Origin: Rhabdophis nuchalis
Taxonomy: Eukaryota; Chordata; Lepidosauria; Squamata; Natricidae
Length of the DNA: 64,000 nucleotides
Assembly (NCBI GenBank): GCA_039707465.1
Contig: CM077643.1
Span: 379,914,419 to 379,978,418 of the forward strand
Direction of reading: 5' to 3'
Below the pieces are notes generated by a model. That model searched no databases. It worked only from the letters and a program-made list of their open reading frames with translations, and was not told the DNA's origin. Both the position numbers and the translations under genes were made by a program. Shown piece after piece: positions 24,601 to 35,817 of this stretch; the first letter of the stretch is position 1; each line of letters starts with the position of its first letter.

Positions 24601-27600
24601 TTTAATAAAATAAATAAAATAAACAATAATTTTGTTTTTCTTTCCCCACCCCAAGCACAACTCCATACCATCCATAGACAAGGATGACATCGCCATCGTT
24701 GATCTTCTCGAAGGCAAATTTGGAGATGGCTTCAGCTGCCAGAAAAATCTTCTCCCGCTCATATTTGTCAATTGTCTCCTGAAGTTGCTCCTTGGCCTAT
24801 TCCCAAGAGACAGTTGGTCATGCGTGGTCAGTCCCCTCCCTGCATACTCAGCTAGATTCATTTCTTGTAGTTCATATAATGGATAAACTTCCTAAAACTT
24901 CTTGATATGAGCATGTTATTTTTTGTTGTTTTATTATTTTGAAATTGTCAGTAGATAAATGAATCTCTCCCACAGTATCTAAGCTGGATCTCTTGCTTAT
25001 CCCTTGGAGAATAAGAAAAAAAACTCTGGTTTCCCACCTTGTGCTATTGAGCATGGCAACATCTCTTTGAAAAAAAGAGATAAACCTGAATAATAAGTTT
25101 GGGGCCAATAACTGAAAAGACCAAAAGATAGGCAAGATGAAGGGCTCAGCAATCTATGCCAACCTGAACTTCTAATGACATTCCCAGGAAAAAGAGGAAA
25201 GTGGAAGAAAAAAAAATCATCACTCTGCACACCAGGGATTGCATGCTACATTCAGGAATTTCAACCAGCATCTGAGTTTGTAAGTTTGAACTCACCTTCT
25301 CTTCTCGTATGGTCCCTGGCAGTGAGGAGATCTCCTTCTTAAGGAATTTGATGGCATTGCCCATGCTGGCAGAGAGGGGCCTGCACTGGGTCAGGAAACT
25401 GCAGAAGAAAGGCACACTCAGCTCAGCATCAAAGCACCTTTCCACCTCTAGATGTCCAAAGGGGAAAATCCCTTGTTCCCAATCACCTGATGTACGGTTT
25501 CAGCTTGTTTACAAGGTCTCGTGAAAGTTCCTCGTTGGCTGGAGTGGTATAGTCTCTAATCACCTGAAGGACAGGATAAAAGAGAAGCTGCAAACTTGAA
25601 AAGCCAAAACCCCAACATGAACAGCAGAGGAGCCCTACAGCAGGATCAAGTCAAGGTGAGTTTACCCACGTCTGCCAACTTGTTTCCCATGTTAGCCAAT
25701 CAGAGGCTACTGTGGGAGCCTGTCTGAAAACAATGTAGACAACTGCTATTCTCTTCAGTATTATTTGTGCTCCCCAGCAAAACAGGTTCTGTTAGAGTTG
25801 AGAAGCTGCATATAGCCATTGATCTCTTCCTTCTCCAAGAATTTATTAAATTATTTTAAACTAGCTAAGCCTATGACTATTCCACCTGCAGAATGGCTAC
25901 TATATTTATTTTCTTGCATGTACCTATTTGGGAATTTTAGACCAGGGGTCCCCAACTGCTGGACCATGGCCACTACCAGGCCTTGAGCTGAATGGAACTG
26001 GGCTACCACAGCTGTAGCAGGTGAGTGTGTGCATCCTCATTTGCACGAGCAGCGGGCAAATATATGTTTTGAATTGGGAGCCACCCAAATTCATTTGCTG
26101 AGATGAGCAGCAGTGGAAATTAAATAAATATTTTAAAAAATCACAGAAGGTGGCTGACACACTATTTTGATACTATTGTCAGGAGAACAACATAGGTGTC
26201 TCTTGACCATACAGTCAAGATGAATGGATCTTGACTCAAGAGAGACTATCTTACAGTCTATGACATTAGGTAAACTAAGGAAAGTAAAGATGCTTCAGTC
26301 ATGTTTATCATTTAACTATGCTATTTTCAGTATCAGTTCTTCCAATAGGAAGAAATCTGGACTGGTCTAAACAACACTTCTAACTCCCTTCTTCAGGAGT
26401 ACCTGTTTGAAAACTTTTAGGAGTGCAATACACCGAGCATTGGAGCCATTGATGATGCCCTGAGAGTATTGGAGGCCAAGACGCACCACTGCAGGGTGGA
26501 TGGTAGAGACCGGGATGCTGCAGGTAAAAAGATTCTGGGTTATTATACATAGCAGCTCAACACTCCCCAATAAAACTGACACTTTTTGCACATCATCCAT
26601 CATACCAAAGCCCAACTACAAGTTACTTTCAAGAAAGAAAATATTACTCTTGTTCATCTTTTTCTCCCATCTTTTTGAAATAGCATAAAGGAGAGGGGAT
26701 TTGAATAAAACTGTAAAGAATAATGAATATAGATCTGGAAATAGCTGAAGAGCACCTCCGGAAGGAGAAAAGGGGAAGATAAAGCACTTTGCCTTAAAAC
26801 CTTGCACTAGGATGGAATCTAAGCATGGAAACTTCCCAAGGCAAGGCAGGAGAAACAGAGCTCCAATCTAACCAGGCCAATTTCATTGAGCGGAGAACAT
26901 GGCTCTTGGTTTTGTGACCTCTATTCCTTCTTTTCTCTAGGAATAGCCTAGAAAATGTCCTCACAACATTATTTATGAACATTTCAAAGTGCTGTGATAA
27001 AGCCCCTTTGGGTTCAGTGCTTTTCTCTAGGTTCATAGGCACTCACCTCATCTGCTGTGTCAGCAACTCTTTGCGACTATATTGATGCAAGTGGGAGAAG
27101 AGACTAACTTTGGCACCATAATCTGGCCTCATAGGGACCTGCAGACATGGGGAATAAGCCAGTCTAAGCATGGAAATTTGAAGGAAATTATAAATAAATG
27201 TCAGAAACCGGCAAAAATGTTGCAAATTGGAGTCCTATGAATAGGGTGCTGCAAACGGTTGTAAAAGCAGGTTGCCAAGCAAGCTCCCAAAATGTGATCA
27301 TGTGTCTTCAGCAGGATGTGGCCATTGTAAGTTCAAGAAGTGGCAGTAAGTACCTTTGGACCATCATCATCATAAGTCAAGACCTATGCATATAGCTTAT
27401 TTACCTCTACCTCTTCCAGCCACTATTCCTCACAGGGACCGGAGCCCTACCTGCTGACGCTCCAACTTTTTGGCTAGCTTTTTTTGGGCAGCTGGATCAT
27501 CCACCTGCACATGTTCTGGGAGCCTCTTGACCGCTGGGGAAGAGAAGGAGGCAAAGCTCAGAAGATGGAGCTTTCTATCTGGGTGGCCAGCAACGTTTCC

Positions 27601-28312
27601 TTCAGGACAGAGCCTTACCTGGCTGGGCTTCCGTGGGCCCTCCTACCCGAGGCTTGGGAGGCACGGCTGTTTGACTCGGATCAACCTTCCGAACTTGCTT
27701 CAATGCCCGGTCGGCCTCCTGCTTGGCCCGGCGCTCAGCTCGCAGCTCAGCCTTACTTTTTCCTGGGCCCGCCCGTTCGCCACCACAGGCTTTGTCAGGA
27801 GGTCCCGGCGTGGTAGGTTCCGGCCCTAAACCCAGAGAAGACGACGAGGTAAGCGGAGGCCAGCGTTGCTTTTACCCCCACGGCCGTCCATTCCGCCCGG
27901 GGGCTTCGGCGACGCCTCTCCCTCTGCAGCTCAGACTGCGGGGAAAAAAAGGGGGGCGACCTCCCAACCCTCCTCCTTCGCCCCTCTGGCACCTGGCGAA
28001 GGCAGCTGCCCAGCAGGCGCGGGAACGGGGTGGGCGAGCCCATCGGGGGGCGGCTTGGGCTCCTTCTCCGCTTCGCGGCGCTTTTTCTTCTGCTGCTTCT
28101 TCTCTTTTCGGAGCTGCAACTTGTCCTCCGCGCTGGGCGCCTGCACGGAAGAGAAGGAGGGAGCAAGACGGGGAGGGGAGAGAGAGAGCCGCCGTCTTCC
28201 CATTACCTGCCATCATTCAGGTGCTCCTCCGATCCCACAACGCGCCCCCTTCCACCACCCCCACAAGTACCTGGCTGCGCTCCGGGGCCTCGCGGCTCCC
28301 CGGCTCCGCCAT
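21621..28312 (-). CDS. EIF2B4: Translation initiation factor eIF2B subunit delta
   Basis: This is a regulatory subunit of the cytoplasmic eIF2B complex, which exchanges GDP for GTP on eIF2; the alpha, beta and delta subunits sense phosphorylated eIF2. Twelve exons: 28312-28271, 28140-27993, 27825-27619, 27533-27451, 27138-27047, 26517-26403, 25563-25487, 25398-25296, 24796-24669, 23654-23477, 22657-22477 and 21820-21621. They sum to 1554 nt, or 517 residues, close to the human length of about 523. The N-terminal third is lysine-rich and low-complexity ([33 protein letters not shown]). The rest is the eIF2B alpha/beta/delta fold, with [67 protein letters not shown] and [19 protein letters not shown]. 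The start [14 protein letters not shown] sits in a CpG-rich promoter. The exon 2 donor is taken as CCAG/GTGCC because only that keeps phase into exon 3. All splice phases agree. Confidence 0.96.
23864..24140 (+). mobile_element. CAGTGGTGGGATTC-type repeat, copy 2, in EIF2B4 intron
   Basis: It runs parallel to the copy at 20074 along its whole length, with GGACGTGGCTTGGTGGGCGT in place of the diverged text there. It lies in the EIF2B4 intron between the exons at 24669 and 23654. Confidence 0.65.
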
Positions 28313-28440
28313 AGCCGCTCCGCTGGCTCCGCCCTGACCTCAGTCGGTAGCGACAGCGACAGCGCCCCCTGCTGCTCAAGGGCGGGATCGAACATCTCGT
28401 CTTCCCTCCACTGTCTCGGCACCCAGGTGGCTTAGTGGTG
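28313..28440 (-). promoter_or_regulatory. EIF2B4 proximal promoter with CTCF-like site
   Basis: This GC-rich DNA lies directly upstream of the EIF2B4 ATG. At 28362-28375 the plus strand reads GCGCCCCCTGCTGC, matching the reverse complement of the CTCF core at all but the last position. Binding is inferred from the motif only. Confidence 0.5.
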
Positions 28441-28514
28441 GTTTCACTGGCGAGGGGGAGAAGTTGATTGGGCAGAGGACCGAAGAGCCACCCTCTCCTT
28501 CCTTCCTTCCTTTC

Positions 28515-28623
28515 TTTCTCTCGTGTACAAGATAACAGGAATAAACATGAATAAGAACACAGGAAATGGGTACAAATAAATGGGGACAGTAGGAGAGACG
28601 GTAGGCACGCTGGTGCGCTTATG
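28515..28623 (-). repeat. LINE 3' tail, minus-strand copy
   Basis: The reverse complement (beginning CATAAGCGCACC) resembles the tail of the plus-strand LINE piece at 29290-29400, which also has CATAAGCGCACC and CTATTTATTCGTACCC-like text. It ends in a TTCC-rich tract toward EIF2B4. Confidence 0.55.
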
Positions 28624-28698
28624 CCAGGGGTGTCCAAACTGGGAATTCTGGGAATTGAAGTCCACAAGTCTTAAAGTTCCCAAGTTTGGACACCTCTG
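28624..28698. mobile_element. Short hAT-type palindromic element
   Basis: The ends are CAGGGGTGTCCAAACT and AGTTTGGACACCTCTG, with the GAAGTCCACAAGTCTTAAAG core shared with the other palindromic elements in the window. It lies between EIF2B4 and SNX17. Confidence 0.6.
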
Positions 28699-28739
28699 AC
28701 TTAAGCGCTTATGGTGTGCTTTATCCAGCGGGCTGTAGT

Positions 28740-28759
28740 GGGGGGGGGGGGGGGGGGGG
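28740..28759 (+). repeat. Homopolymer run of about 20 G
   Basis: This is an uninterrupted G run next to GC-rich DNA. Its true length may be uncertain because homopolymers are prone to assembly error. Confidence 0.7.
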
Positions 28760-28904
28760 CGACAACCAACTCGGAAGCGCGGCGCGGGTTGCAGCTCGCC
28801 CCGTGGGTGTCCCGTGGGTGTCTTTAAAGAAAGACAGCCGCTGCATTTCTCCGATTTGGTGAAGCAACCCCTGTGCCGACGCCGTTAAGCGTCTTCGGTG
28901 CATG

Positions 28905-29415
28905 GTGCAATCTACCTACGGTCGGCCTTAAGCGTAGTACACAAAATGATCCGCTACAATGTCCTGCCGGTCAATGACTACTACAGCTTCAACCGCAATA
29001 ATAAACGAGGAAACAGATTGTTGAAAGGGACCTTGCAGGTCATCTAGCCCAACCCCCTGTCCAAGCAGGAGACCCTACATCTGCCTCTATCTAGGATTGA
29101 ACTCACAACCTCCTGATTGGGAGGCGAGAGCTCCATCTCTAGGCCACAATGGATATAAACTCAACAACTTCAGCAACAGAGTGGTCAACGCCTGGAATGC
29201 TCTACCTGATTCCGTTGTTACATCTTCAAATCCCCATAACTTTAACCTTAAACTGCTGACCTCACCCCATTCCTGAGAGGTATGTAAGGGGCATGCATAA
29301 GCGCACCATTGTGCCTACCGTCCCTATCCTACTGTCCCTATTTATTCGTACCCATTTTATTCATACTCATGTTTATTTTTACACCTATTATAAACGATTG
29401 ACAAATGAATGAATG
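28905..29415 (+). mobile_element. LINE C-terminal fragment split by a SINE
   Basis: The left part encodes VVHKMIRYNVLPVNDYYSFN and runs to about 29017. The right part, from about 29153, encodes NNFSNRVVNAWNALPDSVV, a typical C-terminal tail of CR1/L2-type LINE reverse transcriptase proteins. A minus-strand SINE (29018-29152) sits between them. The 3' end carries a short GAAT repeat. Confidence 0.6.
29018..29152 (-). mobile_element. tRNA-derived SINE with CR1-like tail, minus strand
   Basis: The reverse complement starts with a CCTAGAGATGGAGCTC A-box-like head and a GGTTGTGAGTTCAATCC B box. It ends in AGGTCCCTTTCAAC, like the plus-strand copies at 14755 and 17047. Confidence 0.7.
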
Positions 29416-29703
29416 AAACCGGAGGGGGGCTGCAAAAATCTGGAAGACCATTATGTGGCCGGGTAACCCTGTCCAGTCCGTCCATCCGTCCCTAATAAGA
29501 GGCTTTGTTCTTTCCGCTGCTAACCCACCTCGCTGGACGGACAGCGTAGTGCGACTAAGCCAGGAGGGAAAGGGGCAGCTGGCCACCCCTTGATACCCTG
29601 TCCTGCCGCAGGGCAAAGTAGGCTCCGAGACTTCTTAGCGGCCAATATCGCTCTCTGGTTGTGCCTGTATCGCTTCACTTCTATGTGCCACGGACTGCCT
29701 TTT

Positions 29704-29774
29704 GGGGGGGGGGGGATGTGGGGGGGGGCGGTTCATCTCCCTTATTCCTAATGGGGGGTGGGGGGTGGGGGGGG
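29704..29774 (+). promoter_or_regulatory. G-run cluster upstream of SNX17 (possible G-quadruplex)
   Basis: Several runs of six or more G are separated by short loops on the plus strand, about 330 bases upstream of the SNX17 start. The pattern satisfies the usual G-quadruplex rule of four or more G runs. Function is inferred only. Confidence 0.45.
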
Positions 29775-29939
29775 ATTCCGAACGGTCGAGGTAAAAGTGG
29801 ACCGGGGCAAGCTGAAGACATTTTCGCTTTCAATCTTCCCTCTTACGGCCAGCACTTGGTCTTTCCTGGGTCAGACCATCCACGGAGAGGGCCGGGGGAT
29901 GACCGGCGGCCAAAACAAAAAAAAAAGGGAGGGGAAAGA

Positions 29940-30100
29940 CGAGTGTTCTCCGGTCCTCCTCCTTCCGTTCCGCCCACAGTGGTGCCTCCCTCCCTCTCCC
30001 CGCCCGCAAGATGGCGGCTACGTCGGAGTCCAGTTCCGGCCCGAATCGAAGGTAGCGGCGGCGACGACAGCAGTAGCTGCAGACGGAGCTGGAGGCGGCC
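29940..30100 (+). promoter_or_regulatory. SNX17 core promoter and 5' UTR
   Basis: This GC-rich segment carries AAGATGGCGGC at 30008-30018, the YY1 site typically found just downstream of vertebrate transcription starts and oriented with the gene. The SNX17 ATG follows at 30101. The exact transcription start is not visible. Confidence 0.6.
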
Positions 30101-31880
30101 ATGCACTTCTCCATCCCCGAGACCGAGACCCGCGCCGGGGATGGCGGCAGCGCTGCGGCCTACGTGGCGAGTGTCAAGCCCCTGGAGGCGGGGCGCAGAG
30201 TTCCCCGGGCAGCCTCCCTCCCTCCCACCCCCTTGGGATTAACATCTGGAAAGGGCATCGAAGTGCGATTTGCACCCTGGGCGACTCGCTCTGCTGCCTT
30301 TCGGCTGTTCTTCCTGCAGCAACTGCAGGCGCCTTCGGGCTCTTCAGGAGAAGCCGGAGTGGGTGGAGGGGATGGGAAGAGCGCCCGGTTGGAATGGGTG
30401 GTTTCGCTTCTCCGCCGCAAAAACTCCGTTCAGTCTACCTCTCCCTCCCCCCGGAAGTTGTAGCCGCCAGCTGGGAGGCAGCCACGACCCAGATCTCGGT
30501 CGACTCTCTTGCAACTCAAATTCAAATCAAATATATAAATGACTGTCCTCCCCCAAGGAGGAGGCAAAGGCCATAACAAGGATTCAAATGAAGGGGAAGT
30601 ACAGTAGAGACACTCTGACACTGAAAAGCTTTCAGTTAGAGGGTCTCTCCTTGAATTATTTTGGTTTTTTTCTGGTTAAAAAAGGCGTTTGGGTGTTTCA
30701 AAACAAATCATCTTTTGTTTGTGTTAAAAAGGCTTTGGGTGTTTCAGGAAAATAACTTCTAACTTATTACTAATAAATAACTAATAACTAATAACTTATT
30801 CTAGGCAATCACCTCCCCTTGTAGAAATAAAATTGATTCCTAAGGACCACAAAGGGATTAGTGAATTCTTAGTTTAGAAGACCTGTTCCTTCTTTGAATC
30901 TTCATGCGGCTATGGAATTAGTACTTTGCGATTCATACCAGATAGTACCGTTTCACCACTGTATCTCTGGGAATGGGGTAGCTTAAGGGCTTTCTCACTA
31001 ATGATGCCTTTTCCTTCTGTCCCCAACAGGCTTACAGCATTCATGTGAATGGTGTTCTGCATTGCCAGGTGCGATACAGCCAACTGCTTGGTTTGCATGA
31101 ACAGGTAAGACATGGAGGCATGTAAGAAATTGCCAGAGTTGTTCCCTTGTAGGCAGTATTCCTAGTGAACAGTATTTGACTAAAAGTCTTGCTCCTAGAG
31201 TAGTGTTTTATTAATTCAATTAATTTATGTAACTAAGAAAGACAGTTTTCTCTAGTGGTTAAGGACCAGGCTAGAAACCAGGGGATTGTTAGTTATAGTC
31301 CCATTTTAGGCATGAAAGACAGCTGGGTGGGGTGACCTTGGGTCATTCTCTCTCTCAACCCACAATAAGAGGCTTGGGTGACAGTCTGGTTGGTCAACTC
31401 CTATCATAGCCAATGGTTCAGCTGCAAACTATACTTGCAGAGAAACATTAGGAAGAAAAAATGAGTATATATATATCTCATTACCAAACTTCTGGTAGTA
31501 GCAAAAAGGGATTTTGCTGCCTGAAGATGAACTCTGTTTTTCTTTCTGCAGCTAAGGAAGGAATATGGAGCTAACGTGGTACCAGCCTTTCCTCCTAAAA
31601 AGATCTTTACCCTCACTCCAGGAGAAGTGGAACAGCGGCGGGAACAACTAGAAAAATATATGCAAGCAGGTGGGTTTTGTTGTGCAAATCAAGGAAAATA
31701 GTATGCATGCATTTACAAGTAGGTATTCTCTATGCACGGGGAGTGAGCTTTGGCTGAAAGCAAAAAAGCTGATGGTACCTTCTGTAAATTTAAAATATTT
31801 ATATAGCCACCCATCCTGTACTAAACTAACTCTTGAGTGCTCACAACCAAAGGATGAAATTTTTTACAATGACAATAAAG

Positions 31881-31946
<66 letters not shown>

Positions 31947-34792
31947 CACCTATTTACAATAAAATATTAAAACCATAAGCATTAAAAAAGCTGATATTAT
32001 TTTTGTTATTAATCCATAGTACGGCAGGACCCCTTACTGGGAGGTAGTGAGATCTTCAATAGCTTTCTGCGAAAAGCCCAGCAGGTAAGGAGATGGGTAA
32101 ATGCATAGTGCAAAGTATATGCCAGGTGGAGAAAACAATTGGAGGCCTGTGTATTTCCAGGAAACCCAGCAGATCCCAACCGAAGAGGTACAGCTTGATG
32201 TGCTCTTATCCAATGGGCAGAAGGTGAAAGTCACAATTCTTACCTCAGACCAAACGGAAGATGTTCTGGAGGTAAGACTTTCCCAGAAAGAAGAATGGCT
32301 CATGCTGAGAAAAAATGGAGGAGAGATTATATGCCCGTAGTACTGCCTCTCCTTTTCTTACAGTAAGACTCAGTGAGATAGACTTTATTTATTTTATTCC
32401 AAGAACTAATGGCCTGTACCAAGAAGCCTCCCTGTAGTGGCAATATTTAATGTAGCCTTTCCCTAAGGCTTATCTTTCCATTGTTTGTAGGCAGTGGCCT
32501 TGAAGCTGGACTTGCCGGAGGATTTGATTGGCTACTTTCATCTCTTCCTTGTGCGTGAAGCCAAGGATGGAGCATTTTCCTGTGAGTTAACCTCTTGCTG
32601 CACTTGCTATAATGGCAGGAAAAAAACCAGTCTGCCTGCCAGGAAAGGCGGGCAGGCATGTGTTTCTGTCTGTGTGTCTAGGGATAAGTTTGAGACATGC
32701 TTCATGGTTGGCTCTGAACTGTCATCTTTTACAGTCATCCGGAAATTGCAGGAATTTGAGCTTCCTTATGTATCAGTCACCAGCCTCCGCAACCCTGAAT
32801 ACAAGATTCTATTGCGCAAGAGGTAAGAAATGTGCAAAGGAGTCAATATCCCAGCTAAATAAGTTGAATGAAGACCCATTAATGGCTTGCCTCTGCCATC
32901 TCTTTCCTTTTCCTCCACCCCAGCTACTGGGACTCTGCCTTTGATGATGATGTCATGGAGCAGCGGGTAGGACTAAATCTGCTATATGCCCAGGTCAGGC
33001 ACTAAGGTTGAGTGACAGGGAGGAAGATGGGAGATGGGCAAGCAAGCAGCAGCATTTCCTTCTCCTCCTCTCTTTCTGTTTCCTCACAGACAGTTGCAGA
33101 TATTGAACGGGGCTGGATCCTTGCCAATAAGGAACAGCACCGTCAGCTTAAATCGTTACAGGAAAAAGTCTCTAAAAAAGAGGTAGGTTTCCATTTTTCC
33201 TTTACCTATGCAGTGTGAGTCAATCTACATTACCTTGTTTCATTCTCAGCTAGCTATAATGAAATGTATACATCCAAAAATTACAAGCGTCCCTGTGAAT
33301 GTTCTCTCTTTTGTTATAGTTCATTCGCTTGGCACAAACCCTCAAGTATTATGGCTATCTCAAATTTGACCCTTGTATTACGGATTTCCCTGAGAAAGGC
33401 TGTCATGTCATTGTTGGAGCAGGCAATAGTGAACTGAATTTCCAGGTCAAGCTGCCCAATGATCAGATCAAGGAAGGGAGTTTCAAAGTAACAAGAATGC
33501 GTTGTTGGCGAGTTACTTCTTCGGTGAGCTAATACATGAATCAGATCATGTCTCTGTCTTGTTGAGGATGGCCTCTTCTGCTTTGAGGGAGGAGTACTTT
33601 CTCTGTACCTCCCTTCTGGAAATTTCTTAAGAGGCTGGAGAAGCAGCTTTGACATTTGCAGTTTTCCAGCCTCAATATTCCCCTCCCACTGCTTCACTAA
33701 TAAACAATCATTAGACTGCTCTTTTTTAGGTCCCTGTGCACAATGGGACATCAGGCACAAGTTCTGGCAAGTCAGAGGTGAAATTGGAATTAGCTTTTGA
33801 GTACCTGATGAGCAAGGACCGACTACAGTGGGTCACCATCACCAGTCCACAGGTAGAATGTGTGTGTGTGTGTGTGTGAGAGAGAGACAATTATACCCTG
33901 GATTAATTCTTATGTTTTGAAATTTGAAACTAGTAAACTGCATGGGTATCTGATCTACTACCCCACTCAATGCAGATTCTTTTACTGATCTAATCTATTC
34001 TCCTTACAAATAATGCACTTCGAATATCACAAATGGAAACAAGCTCAATTTTATTCTTATTTGCTTCCCAGTCATAACTCCAGTATCAAATTTGTTTTTT
34101 TCCTATCCTAAGTTTACAAAATCAAGGCTCCGTCAGTTTGGGATAATACTGCAGAGAAGTAAGAGCATTTCTCTCTCATATCTTAGGCTATAATGTTGAG
34201 CATCTGCTTGCAGTCCATGGTGGATGAGCTGATGGTGAAGAAATCTGGAGGAAGCATACGTAAGGTGAGACTCAGGCTTCTTATCTCTTTGGTGGTGATG
34301 GCTAGGTCAAATTTGTTTTCTGATCATGTACAAAAGCAGTAGGTTAGGATGGATGCCTCCAAGCATCTCGGTACTCTCGTTTCATAGATGTTCCGCAGAC
34401 GAACCATTGGAGCCTTACAGCGTTCAGACAGTCAGCAAGCAGTGAAATCACCTCCTCTTTTGGTAGGTAAATCCTGTCATCTCTGCTTCTTCCTTTTCCC
34501 TTCAATTGGTTTTTCTCCTTTAACATACCTGTGTGTTTTGCTAGGATTCCCCTGATGGTAGTAGGGACCCTATTACAAGAGTCTCGGTGAGTAATTATTC
34601 CTCTTTATGGAAAAATATGATCTACCGTGGCATGGCTCTTGCTAATTTGCACCTCTTCTCTCCCTTATCCAGAGCAAATTGGGCTCTGTCAGCTTACGGG
34701 CCATCAGCCATTCCAGCTCTTCAAATGACATTGGGGCGAATGATTTCCATGGGAACTATGCCTTTGAGGGCATTGGCGATGAGGACCTTTAA
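30101..34792 (+). CDS. SNX17: Sorting nexin 17
   Basis: This is an endosomal adaptor that binds phosphatidylinositol 3-phosphate through its PX domain and NPxY/NxxY cargo tails through a FERM-like domain, sending cargo such as integrins and LRP1 to recycling with Retriever. Fifteen exons: 30101-30166, 31030-31104, 31552-31669, 32020-32084, 32161-32271, 32491-32581, 32735-32822, 32924-32993, 33090-33182, 33320-33523, 33730-33852, 34187-34264, 34388-34462, 34545-34586 and 34673-34792. The sum is 1419 nt, or 472 residues (human about 470). The PX part (about residues 1-110) holds MHFSIPETE, VRYSQLLGLHEQLRKEYG and FPPKKIF. The FERM part holds TSDQTEDVLEAVALKLDLPE, DRLQWVTITSPQAIMLSI and KSGGSIRK. 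The C terminus is FEGIGDEDL, as in the human protein. Exon 1 probably uses a GC donor: GTG/GCGAGT keeps the conserved Val of AYVAY, whereas a GT donor three bases earlier would drop it. Introns carry a SINE (intron 2) and an ATT microsatellite (intron 3). Confidence 0.97.
31245..31385 (+). mobile_element. tRNA-derived SINE in SNX17 intron 2
   Basis: The text AGTGGTTAAGGACCAG, GCTAGAAACCAGG and GGCATGAAAGACAGCTGGGT matches the fuller copies at 40556 and 53076. It begins with a tRNA-like A box. Confidence 0.6.
31881..31945 (+). repeat. ATT trinucleotide microsatellite
   Basis: About 21 uninterrupted ATT units lie in SNX17 intron 3. It is likely polymorphic in length. Confidence 0.9.
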
Positions 34793-35103
34793 ATGCCCTG
34801 CTTTTCCCAAAAGATCTTTGTGGAATGTATGACCTGCTTGCGGGTTGATCTTGATGTGCCTCAGCCCCCAGCTGGCTGTGTGTCCTTTGCCAGAGTCTCT
34901 GTCTGCAGAGGCAATTTGCAGAGCTGACTAGTAAGCTTCAGCTTCATACATGCCAAACTAGGGTAGAGTGGACATTTGCACAAAGAGCAAACACAACTCT
35001 GATGCTCACAGTAGACTTTTAACTATAACCGCTAGACTTGTAATCTTGTTTATCTACCTGCTGTTTACATTTGAACATTAACAAATGTTTGTGACAATGA
35101 TTA

Positions 35104-35126
35104 AATAAATCATGATTGGAAATAAA
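35104..35126 (+). terminator. Poly(A) signals of SNX17
   Basis: Two AATAAA hexamers at 35104-35109 and 35121-35126 follow the SNX17 stop codon by about 310 bases, with no other gene start between. Confidence 0.7.
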
Positions 35127-35429
35127 TCCTGTGAGCCCTTCTCTGTACTGCATCCAATTTCCTGATCCAACATCTTGACACTAGAGCCGCGTACGCAAGC
35201 AAAAATGATAAGGTAACGGTTATGAACACAGTGGAGGCCACATTACTGAAACCATATTATCTGTTCTCCTCTCCTGCTGAAAATAAGAGAAAAGAGGACA
35301 CACAGTATGCCTGCCATAAACATGCTCACACAGGCCAGTTCAGCAGTAGCACAACCGCACCATGATCAGGTTTGCCAGTTAGTCTCCAGCTGCTCTTGCC
35401 AGCCAAAATAAAGCCAGATAAGAAAACAG

Positions 35430-35435
35430 TTTAAT
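35430..35435 (-). terminator. Possible poly(A) signal of ZNF513
   Basis: TTTAAT on the plus strand reads ATTAAA on the minus strand, about 380 bases downstream of the ZNF513 stop. It is the variant hexamer nearest to a sensible 3' UTR end. The SNX17 and ZNF513 transcripts would then end some 300 bases apart. Confidence 0.35.
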
Positions 35436-35817
35436 GCATTAATACACCATATAAATTACACAGATTCAAGCAGCAACCACAATTAAAGGACTAGAGAGGG
35501 GAGGCACAAAAAAGACAAAAGAGGACAAAGGAGCTCCTCTCTGCAGGTTTCAGCTGTCCCACAGAGTGACAGTTTCAGAGAATGGTCTGCAGAGCAAATG
35601 CCTTTTTCTTCCTATGGACAGAAGCACTGGATAGGGCAAGGCCCCAGAGGTGCTTTTCAGCAAAGGAAATAATACTTTCTGAAAAAGTAAGGTGGTACTG
35701 CTGCTCCTGCAAGTACATACAACTCCTTCTCCTGCACATCCCAGTCAATCTTTTACATAGGCTTGACAGCAGGCAACTATAATGAGAATCGGAAGCTCAA
35801 GGAGTCTTTCAGTATCA

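Noticed and set aside
27723..28435. Long plus-strand open frames across EIF2B4 exons 1-3
   Set aside because: They are antisense shadows in CpG-rich DNA. The minus strand encodes EIF2B4 with consistent splice phases.
29661..30576. Plus-strand frames of 193 and 272 codons around the SNX17 start
   Set aside because: Low-complexity Gly/Pro/Arg translation of a GC-rich promoter. The frame beginning MHFSIPETE at 30101 is the conserved one.
33314..33760. Minus-strand frame of 148 codons over SNX17 exon 10
   Set aside because: Antisense of a conserved exon and its flanks. The plus-strand product is clear.
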